Shown here: positions 32,261 through 41,238 of the stretch, in pieces
How the letters are laid out: every line of letters starts with the position of its first letter
How positions within the stretch are numbered: the first letter of the stretch is position 1
Assembly: GCF_000421705.1 (NCBI RefSeq)
Contig: NZ_ATXN01000005.1
Location: 1 to 64,000 of the forward strand
Source: Brevundimonas naejangsanensis DSM 23858
GTDB taxonomy: Bacteria > Pseudomonadota > Alphaproteobacteria > Caulobacterales > Caulobacteraceae
Length of the DNA stretch: 64,000 bases
Direction of reading: 5' to 3'
Made by a program: the position numbers and the translations under genes
Notes under the pieces: model-generated
What the model was told of the DNA's origin: nothing
The model's database searches: none
What the model saw: only the letters and a program-made list of their open reading frames with translations

Positions 32261-34042
32261 TCAGAACGCCTCGGCGGGCATCTGCATCAGCACCTCGGCG
32301 CCGGACTTCAGCTTCTTCAGGTGCGCCCCGGCGTCGGGCAGGATGCGCTCGACGAAGTAGCGGCCGGTCATCAGCTTGTTGGCGTAATAAGGATCGGCGT
32401 CCCCGGCCGCGATCTTCTCTTGCGCCGCCTTGGCCATCTGGGCCCACAGGAAGGCGTAGGCCGTCAGGCCGAAGATGTGCAGGTAGTCGGTCGAGGCCGC
32501 CGCCGCATTGTCCGGGTTCGCCATGCCGTTCTGCATCAGCCACATGGTGGCTTCCTGCAGCTTCTTCTTGGCGTCGGCCAGGCCCTCGACGAAGGGCTTG
32601 ATCGCCTCGTCATCGCCGTTCTCGCTGACGAAGGCGTCGATGTCGGCGAACCAGCTCATGATGGCGCGGCCGCCGTTGGCGGGCAGCTTGCGGCCCACCA
32701 GATCCAGCGCCTGAATGCCGTTGGTGCCTTCATAGATCATGGTGATCCGCGCATCGCGCAGATACTGCGAGGCGGGGAAGTGCTCGGTGTAGCCCGAACC
32801 GCCGTGGACCTGCATCGCCAACGAGGCGACGTGGAAGCCCTTGTCGGTCAGATAGGCCTTCAGAACCGGCGTGATCAGGCCCATGTAGTCCTTGGCCTTG
32901 GTGGCGACGGCTTCGTCGGCGGCCTTCTGAAGGTCGGCCTGCAGCGCGGTCCACAGGATGAAGGCGCGGCCGCCTTCGACGAAGGCCTTGGCTTCCAGAA
33001 GCATGCGGCGCACGTCCGGGTGGACCATGATCGGGTCGGCTGGGCCGTCCGGGTTCTTCGGTCCGGTCAGGCTGCGGCCCTGCAGGCGGTCGTTGGCGAA
33101 CTCGACGGCGGCCTGATAGGCGGCGTCGCCGATGGCCAGCCCTTGCAGGCCGGTGCCCAGGCGGGCCTCGTTCATGACCACGAACATGTTGTTCATGCCG
33201 CGGCCTTCTTCGCCGATCAGCCAGCCCTTGGCGTTCTCATAGGCCATGACGCAGGTGGCGTTGCCGTGGATGCCCATCTTGTGCTCAAGGCCCGCGCAGG
33301 CCACGCCGTTGCGCTCGCCCAGCGACCCGTCCTCGTTCACCAGGAACTTGGGCACGACGAACAGGGACAGGCCCTTGATGCCCGGAACCGCGCCTTCGAC
33401 GCGGGCCAGCACCGTGTGGATGATGTTGTCGGCGAAGTCGTGCTCGCCCGCCGAGATCCAGATCTTCTGGCCGGTGATTGAATAGGAGCCGTCGTCGTTC
33501 TTGACCGCCTTGGTGCGGACCATGCCGAGGTCCGTGCCGCACTGCGGCTCGGTCAGGTTCATGGTGCCGGTCCATTCGCCCGACGCCATCTTCGGCAGGT
33601 ATTTCTGCTTGATCTCGTCCGAAGCGCTGGCCTCGATGCCGTGGAAGGCGCCGCTGGTCAGGCCCGGATACATGGAGAAGGCGGCGCTGGCGGCGGCGGT
33701 GAACTGGCCGACTGCGCTCGACACCACCGAGGGCATGCCCTGACCGCCGAACTCGGTGCTAAAGCCCAGCGAGGGCCAGCCCGCCTCGACCATCTGGTGA
33801 TAGGCTTCCTTCCACCCCTTGGGCGTCGTCACCACGTCGCCGTCGATGTGACAGCCTTCCAGATCGCCGGGACGGTTGATCGGGGCGATGACCTCTTCGG
33901 CGAACTTGCCGCCTTCCTCGATGATCTGGTCGATCAGGTCGCGCGACAGATCGGCGTCGGGCAGCTGGTTGCCGTAGTTCTCGACCTGCAGAACGTCATG
34001 CAGGACGAAGGACAGGTCGCGGACGGGCGCCTTATAGGTCAT
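32261..34042 (-). CDS. Large acyl-CoA dehydrogenase with extra C-terminal domain
   Basis: A 593-residue acyl-CoA dehydrogenase of the large type (related to DmdC and long-chain FadE proteins). Core motifs are NLTEPQCGTDLGMVRTKA, QKIWISAGEHDFADNI, and the active-site region QVHGGSGYTEHFPASQYLRD with IYEGTNGIQALDLVGRK. An about 130-residue C-terminal domain (ADIDAFVSENG, then EATMWLMQNG) follows, typical of the AcylCoA_dh_C subtype. It starts 4 bp after the MerR-type regulator gene and is clearly in its operon. Confidence 0.94.
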   Translation of the reverse strand: MTYKAPVRDLSFVLHDVLQVENYGNQLPDADLSRDLIDQIIEEGGKFAEEVIAPINRPGDLEGCHIDGDVVTTPKGWKEAYHQMVEAGWPSLGFSTEFGGQGMPSVVSSAVGQFTAAASAAFSMYPGLTSGAFHGIEASASDEIKQKYLPKMASGEWTGTMNLTEPQCGTDLGMVRTKAVKNDDGSYSITGQKIWISAGEHDFADNIIHTVLARVEGAVPGIKGLSLFVVPKFLVNEDGSLGERNGVACAGLEHKMGIHGNATCVMAYENAKGWLIGEEGRGMNNMFVVMNEARLGTGLQGLAIGDAAYQAAVEFANDRLQGRSLTGPKNPDGPADPIMVHPDVRRMLLEAKAFVEGGRAFILWTALQADLQKAADEAVATKAKDYMGLITPVLKAYLTDKGFHVASLAMQVHGGSGYTEHFPASQYLRDARITMIYEGTNGIQALDLVGRKLPANGGRAIMSWFADIDAFVSENGDDEAIKPFVEGLADAKKKLQEATMWLMQNGMANPDNAAAASTDYLHIFGLTAYAFLWAQMAKAAQEKIAAGDADPYYANKLMTGRYFVERILPDAGAHLKKLKSGAEVLMQMPAEAF

Positions 34043-34046
34043 GGGA

Positions 34047-34535
34047 TCACGCTCTCGCTTTGAAGGTCAGGAAATGGTCGTCGGGGTCGTTGAGACGCTC
34101 GCTCAGCAGGCTGGCGTAGGCCTCAGCGCCCGGCAGAAGGTCGGGGCGGTGTTCGCTCAGGGTCTTTTCCATCCAGGCGCAGGCGGCCTCGGCCGTCTCG
34201 ATGGCGCCTTCGATGTCTTCCAGCTGCTGCTTCAGCGCCTCGATGCGGGCGCGATGGCGGGGCAGGGCGATGGCCATCTGATGGACGTTGTGGTCCTTCT
34301 GGTCATACAGATCCAGCATCTCCTGGATCTCGACCAGGGTGAAGCCGATGCGGCGGCCGCGCATGATCAGCTTCAGCCGGGCGCGGTCGCGCGGGCCATA
34401 GACCCGAGTCTGCCCCTTGCGCGACGGCGTCAGCAGGCCCTTGTCCTCATAGAAACGAAGGGCGCGCGCGGTCGCGCCGAACTCACGGCATAGCTGCCGT
34501 ATGGAATAGGTGCGATGTTCGTCTGCGATCGACAT
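34047..34535 (-). CDS. MerR-family regulator (LiuR-like)
   Basis: A 162-residue MerR-type activator/repressor. The N-terminal winged helix is YSIRQLCREFGATARALRFYEDKGLL with the wing RVYGPRDRARLKLIMRGRRIG, followed by the dimerisation coiled coil (HRARIEALKQQLEDIEGAIE). Cysteines for metal sensing are absent (only CREF and ACAW), so it is not a metal sensor. Position at the head of an acyl-CoA dehydrogenase operon suggests a LiuR-type regulator of branched-chain amino-acid or fatty-acid catabolism. A near-palindrome lies 14 bp upstream. Confidence 0.85.
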   Translation of the reverse strand: MSIADEHRTYSIRQLCREFGATARALRFYEDKGLLTPSRKGQTRVYGPRDRARLKLIMRGRRIGFTLVEIQEMLDLYDQKDHNVHQMAIALPRHRARIEALKQQLEDIEGAIETAEAACAWMEKTLSEHRPDLLPGAEAYASLLSERLNDPDDHFLTFKARA

Positions 34536-34549
34536 GGTCTCGTCATAAC

Positions 34550-34565
34550 TTGACGCGGACGTAAA
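34550..34565. promoter_or_regulatory. Candidate operator of the MerR/acyl-CoA dehydrogenase operon
   Basis: TTGACGCGGACGTAAA has near-dyad symmetry (TTKACG, 4 bp, CGTMAA) and resembles the TT(T/G)ACGT...ACGT(A/C)AA sites described for LiuR-type MerR regulators. It lies 14 bp upstream of the regulator start, where autoregulation would act. Confidence 0.45.
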
Positions 34566-34610
34566 GGGAAGCTTTTCGCGTGACGGCTACGAAGTTGTGA
34601 ACGGCTCAAA

Positions 34611-34645
34611 AGAAAAGGCCGCGACCGGGGACGGGTCGCGGCCTT
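34611..34645 (-). terminator. Intrinsic terminator after the DoxX gene
   Basis: A perfect 12-bp stem (34615-34626 with 34634-34645) around a 7-nt loop. On the minus strand it is followed by TTTTC and more T, downstream of the gene ending at 34715. Confidence 0.8.
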
Positions 34646-34714
34646 CGTATTCGCAGGCCCTCAGGGGGAGGGGGAGAAGCGGGCCTGCAAATCGGTTCGG
34701 GAAGGCGCGTCGGC

Positions 34715-35128
34715 TCAGCGGCGACGCAGCCACAGCACCGGCGCCGTAATGGCGATCAGGAAGACGTTGGTCAGGCTCAGGCCCAGGTCCAGGTTGAAGG
34801 CGTGGACGCCCAGGGCGATCGCCTCCAGCACCAGCAGGCCCGCCGCCGCCGTCAGCAGCAGCGGGCGGCCGAACCGCCATGAGATCAGCGGCGTCAGCAC
34901 CATCAGGGCCAGCGCCATCTCGGCGACGCCGACGCCGCGCACAAAGGTCTCGCTGACGAGGGCCGGCCACTGCATCAGCACGATGAGGTTCTGCATCGGC
35001 TCGGACAGCTTGGCGTAGCCGGCGGCGAGGAAGAACATGGCGATCCAGCCCTGGAACGTCCAAAGCGCGATGTTCAGATAGTCGGCGCGGGCGCGCGCCT
35101 GATGGGGCGTCAAGGTGGTCGTCGTCAT
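34715..35128 (-). CDS. DoxX-family membrane protein
   Basis: A 137-residue four-helix inner-membrane protein: NIALWTFQGWIAMFFLAAGYAKL is the first helix with the DoxX-type GYAKL motif. Three more hydrophobic segments and a terminal RRR follow. The family is linked to quinone/thiosulfate or respiratory functions, but the role here is not deducible. An inverted repeat (35156-35172) lies 28 bp upstream of the start. Confidence 0.8.
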   Translation of the reverse strand: MTTTTLTPHQARARADYLNIALWTFQGWIAMFFLAAGYAKLSEPMQNLIVLMQWPALVSETFVRGVGVAEMALALMVLTPLISWRFGRPLLLTAAAGLLVLEAIALGVHAFNLDLGLSLTNVFLIAITAPVLWLRRR

Positions 35129-35155
35129 GGCCGTAACCGTTAATTTGCAACAGTC

Positions 35156-35172
35156 ACAAGATCAGTTCTTGT
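35156..35172. promoter_or_regulatory. Inverted repeat upstream of the DoxX gene
   Basis: ACAAGA and TCTTGT flank a 5-bp spacer, centred 36 bp before the DoxX start codon. The size and place fit an operator. No regulator gene is adjacent. Confidence 0.35.
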
Positions 35173-35331
35173 AGCCGCTTTTCAAGCGCTGGAAACAATC
35201 TGTGATCACGGTGGCGGAAGGTCGTGGCGACAGAGGGGCTGAAACCACAATTCCCCGTAACCCAGCCGGGATCATCCGCCTCTAAGCCGAGCCGTATTTC
35301 GAGTCAACGGTCGATGACATCAATTGATGAC

Positions 35332-36783
35332 TTAGAGGCTCCAGGCCGCCTTCGCCGTCTCCAGCCGGGCCAGTTTGCTCTTCAGCGGCGCCCAGTCGTC
35401 GTCGGCGTCAATGGCGCTCCACAGGGCCTCGACCTCGTCGATCAACAGCTCTTCGGGTTCGGGCGCGGCGAACATCGGATGCTCCAGCCGCTCGGGCCGG
35501 TCGGGCTCATGCTCCATCAGGGCGAAGCGGAAGGCGTCGAAGGCCTCGCCCTGATAGGTCTTGCCGCGCACCCCGCCCAGCGCCCGCGCCGCCGAGCTGA
35601 AACCGCCGAACCAGTCGAAGAAGAGCGGCTCCCAGCGTAGGGCCTCCTTCTTCTCGCGCGCCAGCGCCAGGGTCGCGTCCAGCAGCCGCTGGTCCGCCGC
35701 CTCGCCCAGGCTCTGCACCCCCAGCCGGTTCAGGAAGGCTGCCCGCAGATGGCGGATATAGGACGGGCCGAAACCGTTCAGCGCCGCCGCCAAGGACTCC
35801 GGCTCGGCGATCAGCTTCAGACAACCCGCCAACTGGGTCAGGTTCCAGAACACCGCCTCGGGCTGGCGCGCGAAGGCATAGAGGCCGTTCTGGTCGAAAT
35901 AGGCGGCGGTGAAGCCCGGCTCATAGTGGGGCAGGAAGCGCCACGGGCCATAGTCGAAGCTTTCGCCGGTGACGTTCAGATTGTCGGTGTTCAGCACCCC
36001 GTGCACGAAGCCGGCCGCGATCCATTTCGCCGTCAGCGCCGCCGAGGCCTCCACCACCGCCCCCAGAAAGCCCGTCGCGTCTCCCGCCGGGATCGCCGGA
36101 TGATAGAGGCTGCGCGCGTGCTCCATCAGCGCCTCGATCTGGTCCTTACGACCATAGTATGCGGCGCGCTGGAAGGTCCCGAAGCGGATATGGCTGTGCG
36201 ACAGCCGCACCATGACGGCCGAGCGCGTCGGCGACGGCTCGTCGTGCCTCTCCAGATCCTCGCCCGTCTCGATCAGCGACAGGATGCGGCAGGTCGGAAC
36301 GCCGAGGCTCTCCAGCATGGCCGCCGCCAGCGCCTCGCGCACCCCGCCCTTCAGCGTCAGCCGCCCGTCCGCATGACGCGACCACGGCGTCTGGCCCGAG
36401 CCTTTGGTCCCCAGGTCGAGAAGGCGGGGATTTTGAGTGTCCCTATCGCCTTGCTCGCGGAGCAAGGCTGCTTCAGGGACTTCTCTCATCTGCGCCGCCA
36501 GAAAGCCGCGCCCGTCGCCGATGTCGGGATTGTACACGCGGAACTGGTGGCCGTGGTAGCGCATGGCCACGGGGCCGGGCTGGCCGGGCAGGGGCTCGAA
36601 ACGGCCGAAGTGGGCGATCCATTCGGCGTCGCTCAGCGTCTCCAGCCCCACCGTCGCCGCCGCCCGGTCGTTGCGCAGGCGCAAGGTCGTCTGCGGGAAG
36701 TCGGCCGACTTCACGGCGTCGCCGTAGTCGGCGCCCAGTTCAAAAAAGCGGGGTTCGGGGCGATAGGCGGGGGAGACGGGCAT
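35332..36783 (-). CDS. selO: Protein adenylyltransferase SelO, with an in-frame palindromic insertion
   Basis: A pseudokinase-fold enzyme that transfers AMP to protein hydroxyls. Typical sequence includes AMRYHGHQFRVYNPDIGDGRGF, LLDLGTKGSGQTPWSR, GGVREALAAAMLESLGVPTCRIL and GVLNTDNLNVTGESFDYGPW. At 483 residues it is near family length. Residues 101-117 (EVPEAALLREQGDRDTQ) look inserted between GFLAAQMR and RLLDLGTKGSG, which are normally nearly contiguous. They are encoded by a DNA palindrome at 36435-36485. The reading frame is preserved, so the protein is probably functional. Confidence 0.93.
   Translation of the reverse strand: MPVSPAYRPEPRFFELGADYGDAVKSADFPQTTLRLRNDRAAATVGLETLSDAEWIAHFGRFEPLPGQPGPVAMRYHGHQFRVYNPDIGDGRGFLAAQMREVPEAALLREQGDRDTQNPRLLDLGTKGSGQTPWSRHADGRLTLKGGVREALAAAMLESLGVPTCRILSLIETGEDLERHDEPSPTRSAVMVRLSHSHIRFGTFQRAAYYGRKDQIEALMEHARSLYHPAIPAGDATGFLGAVVEASAALTAKWIAAGFVHGVLNTDNLNVTGESFDYGPWRFLPHYEPGFTAAYFDQNGLYAFARQPEAVFWNLTQLAGCLKLIAEPESLAAALNGFGPSYIRHLRAAFLNRLGVQSLGEAADQRLLDATLALAREKKEALRWEPLFFDWFGGFSSAARALGGVRGKTYQGEAFDAFRFALMEHEPDRPERLEHPMFAAPEPEELLIDEVEALWSAIDADDDWAPLKSKLARLETAKAAWSL
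36435..36485. repeat. 51-bp palindromic element inside selO
   Basis: Inner arms CCTTGCTC and GAGCAAGG (36449-36456, 36460-36467) flank GCG. Outer arms GTCCCT (36439-36444) and AGGGAC (36475-36480) also pair. The length is 51 bp, a multiple of 3, and the frame stays open on the coding strand. Confidence 0.7.
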
Positions 36784-37005
36784 GGGGCGCAGATGCCCCT
36801 TCGCCGCGCATTTCGCAACCGCGAGGCCGATCCGGCGTGGCGGGGTTGAACCTTACGGCCCGATCCGTATTTTCACCGGCAGAGATCAGGCCCCGCGCGG
36901 CATCGCCCAGGGGTCAGGCTGGCGCCGCCTTGCGTGCGAATCCGGTCCGGCGTCCGTCGATAACCTGACGCCACGACAGACCCTCTCACTGTTTCGGAGA
37001 CCTTC

Positions 37006-38217
37006 GTGGCCAGAAAACACACGCTCGCCTTTCTCAAGACCGAGGCCGGTTCCGGCGCCGTCCTCGGCTTCGCGGCTCTTGCGGCGCTGATCGTCGCCAA
37101 TTCGCCCTGGTCGGCCGATTATTTCGACTGGCTTAAGAGCGTTCACGCCGTCCAGATCGGGCCGCTGCGGCTGGAGGAGACGGTGTCCGACTGGATCAAG
37201 GAAGGCCTGATGGCGGTCTTCTTCCTGATCGTCGGTCTGGAGATCAAATACGAAATTCTCAAGGGCGAACTCAGCAATCCCAAGAAGCTGGCCCTGCCCA
37301 TCCTGGCGGCTCTGGGCGGCATGGCGGTTCCGGGCCTGGTCTATCTGGCCGTCGCTGGAACGCTGGGCGGACCGCATCAGGGCTGGCCCATTCCGCTGGC
37401 CACCGACATCGCCTTCGCCCTGGCCGTCTTCGCCGTCGTGGGGCGCAGCCTGCCCGCGTCGCTGCGCGTCTTCCTGCTGACCCTGGCCATCGTCGACGAC
37501 CTGGGCGCCATCGCCCTGATCGCCATCCTGTTCAGTCAGGGCGTTCAGTGGGTTCCGCTGCTGGCGGCGCTGGGGGTCATCGCCGTCTTCGCTGTGCTGG
37601 GCCGCCGCCGGATGGCCGCGGCCTTCTGGGTGCTGGGCTTCGCCGCCGTCTGGTATCTGACGGTGCTGTCCGGCCTGTCGACGTCGCTGACGGCCGTGGC
37701 CTTCGCCCTGATCGTGCCGGTCGATCCGCGCCGCGAGACGTCTCAGAGCCCGCTCAAGGACGCCATGCACGACCTGCACCCCTATGTGGCCTATCTGGTC
37801 CTGCCGCTGTTCGCCTTCGCCAAGGCGGGCGTCTCCTTCGCCGGTCTGTCGCTGGAGCAGGCTTTCGCCCCGCTCGTCATCGCCATCGCCCTGGGCCTGT
37901 TCATCGGCAAGCAGGTCGGCGTCTTCGGGGTGGCCTGGCTGGCGGTCAAGCTGGGCCTGGGCGACAAGCCGTCGGGCGCGGGCTGGATGCAGATCTACGG
38001 CGTCAGCCTGCTGTGCGGCATCGGCTTCACCATGAGCCTGTTCATCGGCGTGCTGGCCTTCCCCGGCGCCGTGGACTCCGTCGAGCAGATCGAAGTCAAG
38101 CTGGGCGTCATCGGCGGCTCGCTGCTGTCCGGTCTGGCTGCGGCCGTGATTCTGTCGCTGGCCGACGCAGCGCAGAAGAAAAGACGCCATTTGAAATCAG
38201 TCGCTTCGGCTGAGTGA
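37006..38217 (+). CDS. nhaA: Na+/H+ antiporter NhaA
   Basis: Electrogenic exchange of Na+ for H+ at the inner membrane for pH and salt tolerance. The 403-residue protein has about 12 helices. Helix V carries the ion-binding Asp pair in LTLAIVDDLGAIALIAILF. The family motif GLEIKYEILKGELSNP, the ATDIAFALAV helix and CGIGFTMSLFIG near the end are all present. GTG start preceded by CGGAGA at 6 nt. About 220 bp separate it from selO with no other gene seen. Confidence 0.96.
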   Translation: MARKHTLAFLKTEAGSGAVLGFAALAALIVANSPWSADYFDWLKSVHAVQIGPLRLEETVSDWIKEGLMAVFFLIVGLEIKYEILKGELSNPKKLALPILAALGGMAVPGLVYLAVAGTLGGPHQGWPIPLATDIAFALAVFAVVGRSLPASLRVFLLTLAIVDDLGAIALIAILFSQGVQWVPLLAALGVIAVFAVLGRRRMAAAFWVLGFAAVWYLTVLSGLSTSLTAVAFALIVPVDPRRETSQSPLKDAMHDLHPYVAYLVLPLFAFAKAGVSFAGLSLEQAFAPLVIAIALGLFIGKQVGVFGVAWLAVKLGLGDKPSGAGWMQIYGVSLLCGIGFTMSLFIGVLAFPGAVDSVEQIEVKLGVIGGSLLSGLAAAVILSLADAAQKKRRHLKSVASAE

Positions 38218-38229
38218 TCGCTGATAACA

Positions 38230-38243
38230 TTGACCTAACGTCA
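38230..38243 (+). promoter_or_regulatory. TTGACSTWACGTCR motif, copy upstream of the TonB receptor
   Basis: TTGACCTAACGTCA, 220 bp before the receptor start and 12 bp after the nhaA stop. It is the same motif as the pair at 52072-52108. The surrounding 38218-38449 gap holds no gene. Confidence 0.4.
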
Positions 38244-38449
38244 GTATATTTGTCGCTTTATCGCCACAGGTGAGGCGAGGGTGAGGGAAATTATCGTTCC
38301 TCAGGTGGCCTTTGCTTGTCGGTGACTCGGGCATGGACTACCCCTTTGTGCTGAGAACCCGCGCCGTTCAATGAGCGCGGATCATCAGGGACAGGAATCG
38401 CGCGCGGCCGCGAAATGCGGCCGGGCCCACAGAGTCGGGGAGCCGCCTT

Positions 38450-41098
38450 ATGCGTTTGAACCACATCCTTCGCTGCACCGCTTCGGTCGCCGTCGTCGGC
38501 GTCGCAGCCTTCGGCTTCGCGGGGGCCGCCGCCGCCCAGGACGGGCCGACCACGGTCGACGACATCATCGTCACCGCCCAGAAGCGTGAGCAGAGCCTGC
38601 AGGACGTGCCGATCGTGGTCACCACCCTGTCGCAGGCGGCGCTGGAAGGCGCCGGGGTCCGCGACATCAAGGATCTGCAGATCCTGACGCCGGGCATGAC
38701 CGTGACCTCGACCCAGTCGGAAACCGCCACCACCGCCCGTATCCGCGGCGTCGGCACCGTGGGCGACAACCCCGGCCTGGAAAGCTCGGTCGGCGTGGTG
38801 ATCGACGGCGTCTACCGCTCGCGCAACGGCGTCGGCTTCGGCGACCTGGGCGAACTGAGCCGCATCGAGGTGCTGAAGGGGCCGCAGGGCACCCTGTTCG
38901 GCAAGAACACCTCGGCGGGCGTCATCAACATCATCTCCGAGGCGCCGTCCTTCACGCCGGGCTTCGAGGCCGAGGCCACCTACGGCAACTTCGGCGCCTG
39001 GGGCATCGCCGGCTCGGTCACCGGCCCGCTCAGCGACAAGGTCGCCGGCCGCCTCTACATGGCCAAGCGCGAGCGCGACGGCTTCTACGACGTCGTCACC
39101 GGCGCCGGCCCGCGTCAGGAAACGGACGACCAGAATCAGAACTTCTGGACCGCGCGCGGCCAGCTGCTGATCCTGCCGTCGGACGACATCTCGATCCGCC
39201 TGATCGCCGACTATTCCAAGCGCGATGAATACTGCTGCGTCTCGACCCAGGTTCGCACCGGCCCGACCGTGGCCTTCATCAATGCGGTCGGCGGTCAACA
39301 GGCCGCCCCGGCGCCGGGCTTCGGCGAGCTGCCCTTCTCGCGCACGGCCTACGCCAACCGCGGCACCGGCCAGACCATGGAAGACATGGGCTTCTCGGCC
39401 GAAGCCAACATCGACATCCCGTCGTGGAACGCCACCTTCACCTCGCTCAGCTCCTGGCGGAACTGGTCGGGCGTCAACGGCATGGACCTCGACTACACCA
39501 CCGCCGATCTGCTCTATCGTCCGCACGACGGCGGCTACGGCTTCGAGCTGGACAACCTGACCCAGGAAGTCCGTCTGGCCGGCGCCACGGATCGTATCGA
39601 CTGGCTGGTCGGCGCCTTCATGACGCGCGAGACCATCAACCGCGACGACAGCTACTGGTACGGCGCGGGCTACACGCCCTTCATGTCGCTGTTGATCTCC
39701 AGCCAGCTGAACGCCGGTTCGAGCGCCATCCCGATCAGCCCGAACATCGTCGGCTGCCTGACCCGTCCGGGCACGACGGCGCAGTTCCTGACCGGCTGTC
39801 TGGCGACCGGCGGCATGGCGCCTTCCGGCCCGACGGCGCCGACCGGCCCCGGCTTCGGCGCAGGTCATGGCGTTCAGGACCACTACCGTCAGACGACGGA
39901 ATCCTTCGCCATCTTCACCAACAACACCCTGCATCTGACCGACAAGTTCGATGTCACCCTGGGCCTGCGCTACACGCTGGACGACAAGAGCCTGTCGGGC
40001 GTCCAGGACAATCTGGGGACCAACGGCGCGGCCTGCGGCGGCGCTCTGGGCAACATCGCCGCCATGACCGGGGCGCTGATGGGCGCTGGCCTGCCTCAGG
40101 CCGCCGCCCAGTCCACGGCCGGGCGTCTGGCCTCCAACCTGTGCCTGCCCTGGGCCAACCCCATGTTCGACAACCGTCGCATCGGCGAAGGTCACAGCAA
40201 CGGCGAGTTCAGCGGCACGGTGAAGGGCAGCTATCGCTTCAACGACAGCGTGATGGCCTACGCCTCTTATGCGCGGGGCTATAAGTCGTTCGGCTACAAT
40301 ATGGACCGGGTGCAGGGACCGACGGCGGCCAATCCGCTGCCGATCAACCCCAGCAACTCCCTGCTGTTCCCGTCCGAGACGGTCGACAGCTTCGAGATCG
40401 GGCTGAAGAACACCCTGTTCAACCGCTCGGTGCTGTTCAACATCACCTACTTCAATCAGAAGTTCGAGGATTTCCAGCTCAACACCTTCCTGGGCACGGC
40501 CTTCGTGGTCGAATCCATTCCTGAGCTGACGTCCGAGGGCGTCGACGCCGACTTCGTCTGGTTCACCCCGGTCGAGGGCCTGTCGTTCTCGGGCGGCGTG
40601 ACCTACACGGACACCAAATACGGCGACTTCACCGCCGCCGACCTGGCCAACCCCGGCAACTTCCCGCAGCTGTCGCTGCTGCCGGGCGCCCGCGCTTCAT
40701 TTGCGCCGGAATGGTCGGCCACGGCCGCCGTGGCGTTCGACCGTTCGATCGGTTCGGGGATGAAGGTGGGTCTGAACCTGTCGGCGAAGTACTCGACCGA
40801 GTTCAACACCGGCTCGGACCTGCTGCCGTACAAGATGCAGGACGCCATGACCCTGCTGAACGGCCGCATCACCCTGGGCGCCGAAGACGACCGCTGGGCG
40901 CTGGACCTGTGGGCCCAGAACCTGACGGACGAAGAGTACAAGCAGGTGGCCATCAACGCCCCGCTGCAAGGCTCGGCCTTCCAGACCACGGTCCAGCCGA
41001 ACGGCACCTACTACAACCCGGCGCTGGACACCCAGACCTACAACGCCTTCATGGGCCAGCCGCGCACCTACGGCGTGACCCTGCGCGTCCGCTACTGA
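38450..41098 (+). CDS. TonB-dependent outer membrane receptor
   Basis: An 882-residue energy-coupled beta-barrel importer. The signal peptide is MRLNHILRCTASVAVVGVAA with cleavage near AAAAQ. The TonB box is about DDIIVTAQKREQSLQDVPI, and the plug domain contains ISEAP-type sequence and LKGPQGTLFGKNTSAGVINI. The barrel ends with YGVTLRVRY, a terminal aromatic as expected. It belongs to the FecA/CirA-like group so numerous in Caulobacterales, with the ligand unknown. A strong terminator follows. Confidence 0.95.
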   Translation: MRLNHILRCTASVAVVGVAAFGFAGAAAAQDGPTTVDDIIVTAQKREQSLQDVPIVVTTLSQAALEGAGVRDIKDLQILTPGMTVTSTQSETATTARIRGVGTVGDNPGLESSVGVVIDGVYRSRNGVGFGDLGELSRIEVLKGPQGTLFGKNTSAGVINIISEAPSFTPGFEAEATYGNFGAWGIAGSVTGPLSDKVAGRLYMAKRERDGFYDVVTGAGPRQETDDQNQNFWTARGQLLILPSDDISIRLIADYSKRDEYCCVSTQVRTGPTVAFINAVGGQQAAPAPGFGELPFSRTAYANRGTGQTMEDMGFSAEANIDIPSWNATFTSLSSWRNWSGVNGMDLDYTTADLLYRPHDGGYGFELDNLTQEVRLAGATDRIDWLVGAFMTRETINRDDSYWYGAGYTPFMSLLISSQLNAGSSAIPISPNIVGCLTRPGTTAQFLTGCLATGGMAPSGPTAPTGPGFGAGHGVQDHYRQTTESFAIFTNNTLHLTDKFDVTLGLRYTLDDKSLSGVQDNLGTNGAACGGALGNIAAMTGALMGAGLPQAAAQSTAGRLASNLCLPWANPMFDNRRIGEGHSNGEFSGTVKGSYRFNDSVMAYASYARGYKSFGYNMDRVQGPTAANPLPINPSNSLLFPSETVDSFEIGLKNTLFNRSVLFNITYFNQKFEDFQLNTFLGTAFVVESIPELTSEGVDADFVWFTPVEGLSFSGGVTYTDTKYGDFTAADLANPGNFPQLSLLPGARASFAPEWSATAAVAFDRSIGSGMKVGLNLSAKYSTEFNTGSDLLPYKMQDAMTLLNGRITLGAEDDRWALDLWAQNLTDEEYKQVAINAPLQGSAFQTTVQPNGTYYNPALDTQTYNAFMGQPRTYGVTLRVRY

Positions 41099-41122
41099 TC
41101 TAAGCGGAGCGTCTGACAATAG

Positions 41123-41155
41123 GGGCGGGCCGGAGCGATCCGGCCCGCCCTTTTT
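41123..41155 (+). terminator. Intrinsic terminator after the TonB receptor
   Basis: A perfect 11-bp GC stem (41123-41133 with 41140-41150), AGCGAT loop, then TTTTT. Confidence 0.9.
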
Positions 41156-41180
41156 CTTACGGCGCGCGCTCGCGCCCACG

Positions 41181-41213
41181 AAAAAGCCCCCGGCCATGCG
41201 ACCGGGGGCTTTC
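41181..41213 (-). terminator. Intrinsic terminator after the RND operon
   Basis: AGCCCCCGG (41185-41193) pairs with CCGGGGGCT (41202-41210). The minus strand continues into TTTTT, 26 bp beyond the RND stop codon. Confidence 0.85.
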
Positions 41214-41238
41214 CTGTCTTCAGCGCTTGAGGCGCGCC

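Noticed and set aside
38291..40195. 634-codon minus-strand frame opposite the TonB receptor
   Set aside because: The plus strand encodes an unmistakable receptor with signal peptide, plug and terminal aromatic residue; the minus frame has no family features.
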